Below, piece after piece: positions 56,337 to 64,000 of a stretch of DNA of 64,000 bases. The stretch's first letter is position 1. Every line of letters begins with the position of its first letter. Source of the stretch: Batkoa obscura (taxonomy: Eukaryota; Entomophthoromycota; Entomophthoromycetes; Entomophthorales; Batkoaceae); assembly GCA_030770535.1 (NCBI GenBank), contig JASVEC010000092.1, positions 1-64,000 of the forward strand, given 5' to 3'. Made by a program: the position numbers and the translations under genes. The notes beneath the pieces are model-generated. The model made no database searches. It had not been told where the DNA came from and saw only the letters and a program-made list of their open reading frames with translations.

Positions 56337-59300
56337 ATGAGCCACGAACCAGTATATACTATACTAAGTTCTATGGAAGAAGGGAATGAACCTAGCCATA
56401 ATGAACTTAAAAAGAGTTTAGAAAAAGGACGTGATAGTGAAAAGATATCCAGTTTAAAGTCAATTATCAATCTCATTCTAAATGGAGATAATTGTGAGGA
56501 TCTCTTAATGCATATTATCCGCTTTGTTATGCCTACTAAAAACAAAGTATTAAAAAAAATATTACATTTTTACTGGGAAGTATGCCCAAAGTTTGATAAT
56601 GAAGGTAAGTTAAAACAAGAAATGATCTTAGTATGTAATGCCATTCGTAACGATTTACAACATCCCAACGAATTCATTCGTGGAGCAACATTACGCTTTT
56701 TAAGTAAATTACAACAAGTGGAATTATTAGAACCATTGATACCCTCTTGTAGAGCATGTTTAGAACATCGTTTATCTTATGTTAGAAAAAATGCCATTAA
56801 TGCCATTCATTCCATTTATAAAATTCATCCCAATTTATTACCTGATGCTCCAGAATTATTACAATCTTTCCTTATAGCCGAACCTGATGCTACTTGTAAA
56901 CGTAATGCTTTTATTATGTTAAGTAACACTGCTCCTCAATTAGCTACCCAATTCATTAAGCAAAATTATGAACAAATTATCTCATTTGATGAGTTACTTC
57001 AATTAGCTATCTTAGAGCATATTCGTAAAGATGCCATTGATAATGTAGGTGAAAAAGTAAGTTGTAATTTTGCTTTTATGAAAGGTCAGTTTGATTGGTT
57101 TTATTTTTTAGGCTAGATATATTCAAACTGTTGTTGAATTATTGAGTGCTACCTCACCTTCCGTTAAGTATGAAGCTGCTACATCTCTTCCTTTATTATC
57201 ATCTAACACTGTAGCTATTAAAGGTAATACTCACCATTTAGTTAATTTCAACCAACAATTAATAATTAAATTTAATAGCTTCTGGTGCTTGCTTCTTAGA
57301 GTTAGGCCTAAAAGAATCTGATAACAATGTTAAATTAATTGTATTAGATCGTTTTGAATCTTTATCTAAAAAGAATTTTGGATTATTTTCTGAATTAGCT
57401 ATGGATTTATTAAGAATTGTAACTTCCAGCCCAGATATTGATGTACGTTCTAAAGTATTAATGATCGCTAATTCATTGATTAATAAACGTAATGTGGATG
57501 AGATTATTCATTTTTTACAAAAAGAATTGTCACGTACCCATGATCAACAATATGAAAAGGTAGCATTAACTATGTTATTGTCGAGAGATCAAAATTGATG
57601 TTTTTTATCTTTTATTTTCTAGAATAGTGAATATCGTGAATTATTGATTAAATCAATTCATACTTGTGCTATCCAATTTCCTGAAGTGGCTTCTAAAGTC
57701 ATTAACGTTCTAATCGAATTTTTATCAGAAAACAATAATAATGCTGCTGTTGATGTTATTTCTTTTATTAGGTAATTATACATATTATCATATACTCAAC
57801 GTATTTTCTAGTATTAATTAATTTAAATAGAGAAGTAGCAGAAAGATTCCCTGAACTAAGAGCAAATATTTTACCCAATTTATTAGCTTCCTTTTTAGAT
57901 ATTAAAACTTCAAGAGCTTTACGTGGTGCTCTTTGGGTTATTGGTGAATATTCTACTGAAAGGGAAGGTAATTTCAATAATGGAATTTGTAAAATAAAAT
58001 TGTATATTAAGTTTTTTATTCAAAGTAATTGAATCTGCATGGCAAAAAATTCGTGAGAGTTTAGGCGAAATTCCAATTATTTCTTCAGAACAGGTAAATA
58101 ATAAAATTAAAATAGTATTTTATTAAGTAATTCCACTTAGTTAAAACTTGAAAAGTTACAAGATCAAAGTAGTAATGAACCTGAGACCGCTCAAACTTAT
58201 CAGTCATCATCTAGACGTGTCAATGCTGATGGTACTTATGCTACAGAAAGTACATTTACGTCAAATAGTAACAACTTAGAAGCTTTAAAATCAGCACCAA
58301 GACCACCTATTCGTAGTTTATTGATACGTGGGGATTATTTTGTAGCATCTGTATTATCTTCTACACTTACCAAATTAGTATTGAGAATGAAAGAATTATC
58401 TATTGATAGTCAACAATTAAATTCATATCATGCGGAGGCTATGTTAATTATGACTAGTATATTAAGACTTGGACAATCCCAATTTACTATCTCACCAATT
58501 GATAATGATAATTATGATCGTGTATTAGAAAACTTAAAAATGTTAAGTGGCTTTAATAGTTACCCAGAATTACAACTGGCTTATTCTGAAGATAGTCAAA
58601 AAGCATACAAAAACTTGTTAAATTTACAAAAAGAAAAAGTTAGTGAAAATAAAGATCAACAAAAGAAAAAGAATAAAATCGAAGTAGATGATAAAGTGAC
58701 TTTTCGATTTTTTGAAAACAAGAATTCATTAAATAATAATAATGAATATGAATTGGATTTAACTAAAGCTACAGGTGAATTAGAGGCTAAAGAAAGTTAC
58801 GTAACTAAATTAGATCGTATAATTTCACTATCTGGATTTTCAGATGCTATTTATTGTGAAGCTGTAATTGAAGTTCATCAATTTGATATATTATTAGATA
58901 TATTAATGGTAAATATGACGGATGAAACATTACAAAATGTTAGTCTAGAATTTGCTACTTTAGGTGATTTAAAATTAGTTGAAAAACCAACCAGTACAAC
59001 ATTAGCAGCAAATCAATTTTATAATACTCGAGCTTCAATTAAAGTAGCATCTACCGAAACTGGAGTTATATTTGGAAACTTAAATTACGATTTACCAAAA
59101 TCTAGTAATGAAGGAAGTAGTAGTATATTATTAAATGATTTACATATTGATATTATGGATTATATTTATTCATCAGAATGTAATTTACATCAATTTAGAT
59201 CTATGTGGACAGAATTTGAGTGGGAAAACAAAGTGAATTTAAATCATACTGTATCTGATGATTTAAAATCTTTCTTAAGTTTAATTTGCCAAGCTACCAA

Positions 59301-59601
59301 TATGAAACCTTTATCCAATATTAAAGATTTAGAAGAAGAAGATTGTTACTTTTTATCCACCAATTTATATGCTAAAACTATTTTTGGAGAAGATGCATTG
59401 GCTAATTTATCCGTGGAAAGAAAGGAAAATTCGATTCAAGGTCATATTCGTATTCGTTCTAAAGCTCAAGGGTTGGCTTTAGCTTTAGGTAATTTTTTTT
59501 ATTCTAATTGTTTATTGTGTTTATTAATTTTTTAATTTTTAATTTCAACAGGCGATAAAGTTTCTTTAGGTAATTTATTAGCTTTATTATATTTATTATA
59601 A
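56337..59601 (+). CDS. SEC26: Coatomer subunit beta (beta-COP)
   Basis: Eight exons (56337-57056, 57112-57223, 57279-57559, 57623-57771, 57831-57967, 58026-58093, 58141-59488, 59552-59601) join in frame to 954 aa, the usual beta-COP length. The adaptin-like N-terminal solenoid is clear (DLQHPNEFIRGATLRFL, CLEHRLSYVRKNA, SPSVKYEAA, ESDNNVKLIVLDR, ALRGALWVIGEYS, SLGEIPII), followed by a linker and the C-terminal appendage (DRIISLSGFSDAIYCEA, SLEFATLGDLKLVEKP, STETGVIFGNLNYD, HIDIMDYI, MWTEFEWENKV, NLYAKTIFGEDALANLS). Beta-COP is part of the COPI coat for Golgi-to-ER transport and is essential in yeast. All introns are GT-AG and 47-63 nt; no damage seen. Confidence 0.97.
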
Positions 59602-59817
59602 AGTCATTAATATATTTATTACTATAGCTATTAAATCCAAAATAAAAAATTAAATCCAGTTTCTATCTAAACACGCGTTTGTCGGTTATTTCTTTTCAAT
59701 CAAATAAAAGAAAGAAGTCAATATATTATATTTATTATTTATTTTATTTAAATTTATTATTAACAATAAACAAAAATTAATAATCTCTTACGATTAACTC
59801 ATTTCAATAAAAAAAGA

Positions 59818-61694
59818 TTAATAACCCCATACGACCAAATCATTTGAATCCGAGCATACAACCAATGAATCATTTAATGTATTATAAGCCGCATCATATA
59901 CTGTCCCATTTAAATTAGGTACATTTAATTCATTAACAATATTACCATTAAATCGATCCCAAATAAAATAATTGGAATTTTCAGAGCCTGAAGCAATAAA
60001 TTGATTTCCAATAAATCGTGCTTTAATAAAATGTTTCGATGTATTTTGATGACCTTTGAATTTTATTTTGGGTTTGTTTAACATCCTCATATCCCATAAA
60101 CGATGATTGTTATCTTTACTACTCGTGAGAAGGTATAAGCCACTATTGTCACTTTGCACTGAAGTCAATTCACCTAAATGATGACCAAGAGTTTTAATAT
60201 TCAAACCGCTACTGATATCATATAATTTAACACTACAATCTTTGGAACTATAAGATAAAAAGTAAATACATTATATTATCCAATAGTAATAAAAATAAAT
60301 AAGCTTACCCACTAATTAATAGATTCCCATTTGGATTAAAAGTAATTGATGTAACAGCTAATTGATGTCCATTAAATTGCTTAATAGATGAATTTTCTCT
60401 GTTAATATCAAATAGTTGAATTTTTTTATCATAACCTGCTGAAGCTAAATGATACTTTTTATTAGGATGGAATTTCACTGTGTAAACATCATGACTATGC
60501 ATTGAGTATGTTTTAATACAACTCATACTATTATAATTCGAATGGGTATTTAATTTCAAATCATAAATATTATGATTATTAGCATATTCTTGAGAGTTCG
60601 TTGCTGTTATATTGTTTATCTTATTGTTGACATTGATATCTCCATTATTCTCCAATAAGTTTTCATTAAAACACCACAATTTAACTGTTTTATCTGCAGA
60701 TGCAGAAGCTAATAGATGTCCTTCATTATTATTACTTAATTCCCAAATTCTAGCTTGATGACCTTCTAAATAAGCAGTAGGATGTATTACTTCATTGTCA
60801 TTATTTAAGTTCCAAATTAGTATCTTAGTATCTGAACCAGCTGAAGCAACCAAGTTAGTATTATTAAAATTACAAATACTTTTAACATTTTTATGATGAC
60901 CCTTTAATATGTGTTTGATTTTATTAGGTATTGGTATAGGTTCATAATCCATAAATAAAGAATCAATTTGATTGTTTTGTGACTTATTTTTTAAATGTTC
61001 ATATTTATTAACTTGGTAATGAACGGCCTGATTTAATAAAGTTAATAATCGATTCGGTGGTAAAGTCGGTAATAACTGACTTTCATTTTTTTCAAAATGT
61101 TCTAAATTTAATAAATTATTGATAGATAAACATAAATTTTCTCTTTCTTTACTAATACCTAACCAAGATTTAAAATTTAAGTGTTCTTGAACTGAATTAC
61201 AAGTTAGCAGATAACATAAATCTTTAAATTCTTGTTGATTAATAACATGTTGTGTTTCCAATGGTTTTAATCTCTTATTTAGTAAGTTAAACGCTTTTTG
61301 AGTTTCATGTAATTCAATTAATTCCAAGTATTGTTGTTTATAAATTTGGTAATGTAAACTTTTATTTATAATACTTAACTTCAAAACTGGTTTTTGTAAT
61401 AATTTTTCAACTTCTAACCATTCCCCATCAACAATTAATCCTTTCATTCGCTCAATATCAACTTGTTTAATTTCCTTTTCTTTCAAATAACTTGACGCTT
61501 CGTCCGCTAATACTAATTTACTATTTTGAAACCCTAAATCATCCAAATATTGTAAAATTAATTGGATTATCTCCACTTGTTTTTCTCCATCTCTAATATC
61601 TATCAAGCTGCTTGGATCTATTATAAAGTCGGATATTATTATTTATATTTTATTATCATCTGTATTATTTACTCTCATTGTGTTCTAAACTCAT
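59818..61694 (-). CDS. LisH-CTLH-WD40 repeat protein (GID7/WDR26-like?)
   Basis: Three exons (61673-61694, 60309-61617, 59818-60247) give 586 aa. I placed the start in a 22-nt first exon (MSLEHNE) because no ATG opens the main frame and a good GTAAAT...TATAATAG intron joins the two in frame. Then LisH (IIQLILQYLDDLGFQNSKLV), CTLH (IERMKGLIVDGEWLEVEKLL; YLELIELHETQKAFNLLNK), the GID7-type RLKPLE...W and LPPNRLLTLLNQAVHYQ, and a WD40 propeller of about seven blades (HKNVKSICNF...ILIWNL; HQARIWELS...VKLWCF; HSHDVYTVKF...IQLFDI; HQLAVTSITF; ELTSVQSDNS...HRLWDM; NYFIWDR; DLVVWGY). LisH-CTLH-WD40 proteins include Gid7/WDR26, a subunit of the GID/CTLH ubiquitin ligase; that identity is likely but not proven. 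Confidence 0.8.
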
Positions 61695-62070
61695 GTTTTT
61701 TTAACAAAAGTTGGGTGACTACAATTACACTAACTTTCAATCAATCTTTCTATTAGTTAATTACTTAGTGGTTTCATATCTACCAATTAAATAAAGTTAA
61801 AAATCATACTAATATTCAAATATTAATTTCTCTTAAAAATTTATTATTATTGAATTATAGAATTATTATTAGTTAAAAGAGTAAGTTAAATTAAGCTTTA
61901 TATCTATTTTCGATATCTTTAAAGTCAATGGAATCTCAATAACATATTTCACCACTTATCAAGTTGAAATAATTTGTTACAAGATCCCTACAATTTTTGT
62001 TTATCATCTATTAAAAGAATGAATTTCATTTACAACTATCTATCTAGCAAATCCAAAGCCTTGTTCATAC

Positions 62071-63109
62071 TTATTTCACGGATCTCATAAGATGGTTACC
62101 GGGTACTAAAACAAAGATAAGTGATAAAACCATTGTGAGACCAAAGGAAATCAATAGATGAATCACTCCTTTTTTGAAATGAGCTTTTTTAATATTAATA
62201 TCTTCAATACGTTCTATTACAAAAAAAGCAATCTCTCTAAATTATAAAATCAATTTTTTTGTTAATTCTACTTATAATCCAAATTTACCTTTTACCCATT
62301 ATACCAAGTATTGGAAAAAAATTAAAATAGGTTGAAAAGAGAAAGATTAAACCAATTAATACAAAAGGTATTAATACTAATCTTAAAGCGCTGGGTCTTA
62401 AATCCAAGAATATCAAAGTGAGTGCAAAAGTAAAACCAAATAATAATAACAATAATCCCACTAATAGACATAATTTTGAACTTGATGTAGTTAAATTTGA
62501 ATTAAAACAAAAATCAATAAATCTAGTATAAAAATTGCCATTTAACTTGTTGAAAGCGAATTGTTTACTTAAAGAAAATATTTTTGTCCATGGTATATCG
62601 TTAGAATTTAAGCTTTCTTTTGCTGTTAAAAAAAATTGTTTTGGTACACCAATACTTCGATTACTATCTGGATTTAAAAAATCAAAGATAATTTCCTCAC
62701 TTTTTTGTTTTAAATTTAATACTGTTTCTTGTTGCTCCATCGACATACCAGAAGTTATTATTAATGGTCGATTACTGAAAGGTACTGTTGCATTAATTAA
62801 TTGACTTTCATCTAAAGTAGCTGGTGGATAGCTTTGTTCCATATTAATACATTGAGTTTCAAAATCAAGAACTGCTTGATAAAAAATTAATAACAATGTA
62901 CCATAATCACTTCTCTCTTGTATAAAAGTAATAAAATTTTGCTTTGTTAATGGTGGATAAGCTTTATCTGAAAATAATTGCTCTAAAGTTGGTAATCCCG
63001 ATTTTAAATTATGATTTTTGATTCCTTCCCAATTTAATAATACTTCGTTAGGTATCCTTTTGTCTTCTGAAGCTCCACCTTCAAGCTCATATTGCCCTTG
63101 TTCTACCAT
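62071..63109 (-). CDS. RAX1: RAX1-like RGS-domain membrane protein
   Basis: Two exons (62289-63109, 62071-62236) give 328 aa. Residues 35-170 form an RGS-like helical domain (LPTLEQLFSDKAYPPLTKQN, FITFIQERSDYGTLLLIFYQ, then the SEEIIFDFLNPDS block and ENFYTRFIDFCF-like NGNFYTRFIDFC). Three membrane segments follow (LCLLVGLLLLLFGFTFALTL, LVLIPFVLIGLIFLFSTYF and, in exon 2, HLLISFGLTMVLSLIFVLVP). RGS plus three C-terminal TM is the layout of fungal Rax1, which with Rax2 marks cell poles and bud sites. The short intron of 52 nt splits the Arg codon of GKR. Intact. Confidence 0.8.
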
Positions 63110-63762
63110 AGCAAATTACTGTAACTATTGAATAATTTTTTATAAAAATAGGTGAATTTGAATTCTGCAGTGTTTATGCTATCAATTAAAACGTTGTAAC
63201 TGTTGCCACTATTTAAGATATTTAGTAATTATCATAATTTAAATCTAGTTCATTTCATTGGTTATTAAAAAGTTGGTACGAGAAGTCAAAATTCCATTGA
63301 TTGGTTCAAATATTCATCTTTTTAATTAATTTGGTTGAATTTTGGACTTTAAACTTTAAACTATTGTTTAGGCTTATTGGTTTAGTTAAAAGTGTAGGTT
63401 GGATAAGATGAATTAATTGAATATGGATGAATTTCAATGAATATTTAATTTATGGAGTAAATGTTTAATTTATAAACATGGGGAAGTCTTTTAAAGTTTT
63501 GTTTGATTGTTCATTTTTATATAATGAAAATATCGGAAAATTTGTTAGCTAAATTCTCTAATAAAAAACGTGTCTATAAGGGGAATTTTTTTTATTGATT
63601 TCTATTTAGAAACTTAAAAAATATTTTGCAATATTTTGCTCAATATTCACTAATGTTTTTGATTCTTTTAAATTATTTTATGAAAGTATTTTAATAAGTA
63701 AATGTATACAGTTTTTTAGATACTTGATAAAAAAATGCAACAGCTAACTTAAGTAGTATACA
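63110..63762. other. Intergenic upstream of RAX1-like gene
   Basis: AT-rich. From 63481 to about 63577 a stretch starts GGGGAAGTCTTTTAAAG, contains GGAAAATTTGTTAGCTAAATT and ends GTGTCTATAA, faintly like the MITE core; it may be a very old copy. Confidence 0.35.
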
Positions 63763-64000
63763 GAGGTGTTGTAATTAGTTTCATTTCTTTATTCAATTTT
63801 TAAACATTTTGTATTTTAAAATATCTTGAAATTTTATAAAAATAAATTCTTTATTAAAAGGCAAAAATATTCGACGCTATTTTAAATTATTTTAAAATAA
63901 TTTATATTGTAAGTTAACAGAATTTTTATTAAATTTAACAAAAATAGCCAGACTAACAAGAAATTTACTATTATAGCTTATATATTCATATTAATCAAAG
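63763..64000. mobile_element. Left end of another 2.4-kb transposon copy, running out of the window
   Basis: Matches the left 240 bases of T1 and T2 with many changes: AATTAGTTTCATT, CAATTTTTAAACATTTTGTATTTTAAAA-like segments, CTTTATTAAAA, and GTAAGTTAACAGAATTTTTATTAAAT. Older than T1 and T2. If complete, its gene would be on the minus strand beyond the window. Confidence 0.65.

Noticed and set aside
1-64000. tRNA, rRNA or LTR-type elements
   Set aside because: No tRNA-like T-loop with matching arms, rRNA segment, reverse transcriptase motif or long direct repeats were found on reading both strands; a dedicated search could still find a short RNA gene.

Overview
The window looks like nuclear DNA from an AT-rich (roughly a quarter G+C) fungus, probably an early-diverging filamentous lineage. 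The grounds are: many short introns (about 31 to 102 nt) with GTAAGT/GTAWNN donors and TAG/CAG acceptors; compact housekeeping genes; fungus-restricted membrane proteins (an OPY2-type Cys-rich anchor and a RAX1-type RGS protein); poly-Asn tracts coded by AAT; and lineage-expanded families (F-box/LRR-like, kelch/galactose-oxidase-like, small multi-pass proteins). An Entomophthoromycotina (Conidiobolus-like) source fits, but this is inference; there is no rRNA or marker gene in the window to test it.

Layout. 0-1.4 kb: a frameshifted serine beta-lactamase-like gene. 3.9-5.1 kb: an intact acyl-CoA-binding membrane protein (ACBD5/ATG37-like). 6.9-16.5 kb: a tandem array of six copies of a small four-TM protein (two intact, four damaged). 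17.5-19.1 kb: an old transposase relic. 21.3-22.5 kb: a kelch-type membrane protein with one in-frame stop. 23.8-34.1 kb: a housekeeping block with MTR4, an EH-SH3 endocytic scaffold, a probable mitochondrial helical-repeat protein and an OPY2-like anchor. 35-50.3 kb: an accessory zone with five F-box/LRR-like remnants, a small secreted peptide gene and two 2.4-kb DNA transposons. 50.8-63.1 kb: a second housekeeping block with an ELG1/ATAD5-type clamp unloader, a TBC-domain protein, SEC26 (beta-COP), a LisH-CTLH-WD40 protein and a RAX1-like protein.

The two housekeeping blocks are dense (convergent 3' ends 88-217 bp apart) and nearly free of repeats. The accessory zones hold at least 18 copies of a 90-99-bp terminal-inverted-repeat element. 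Its ends (GGGGATGT...ACATCCCC), flanking 4-bp AT-rich target duplications and subterminal sequence match those of the 2.4-kb transposon, whose one intact 567-aa transposase I cannot place confidently in a named superfamily (a Sola-like layout is the best guess). So the window shows an autonomous element, a decayed copy, older relics and a swarm of derived MITEs, several nested in each other.

Two cautions. Single-base frameshifts occur in otherwise well-conserved core genes (MTR4, the EH-SH3 gene, the mitochondrial gene), some in homopolymer or simple repeats, so uncorrected assembly indels are a live explanation, also for some 'pseudogenes'. All family assignments come from reading motifs by eye; no database search was run.
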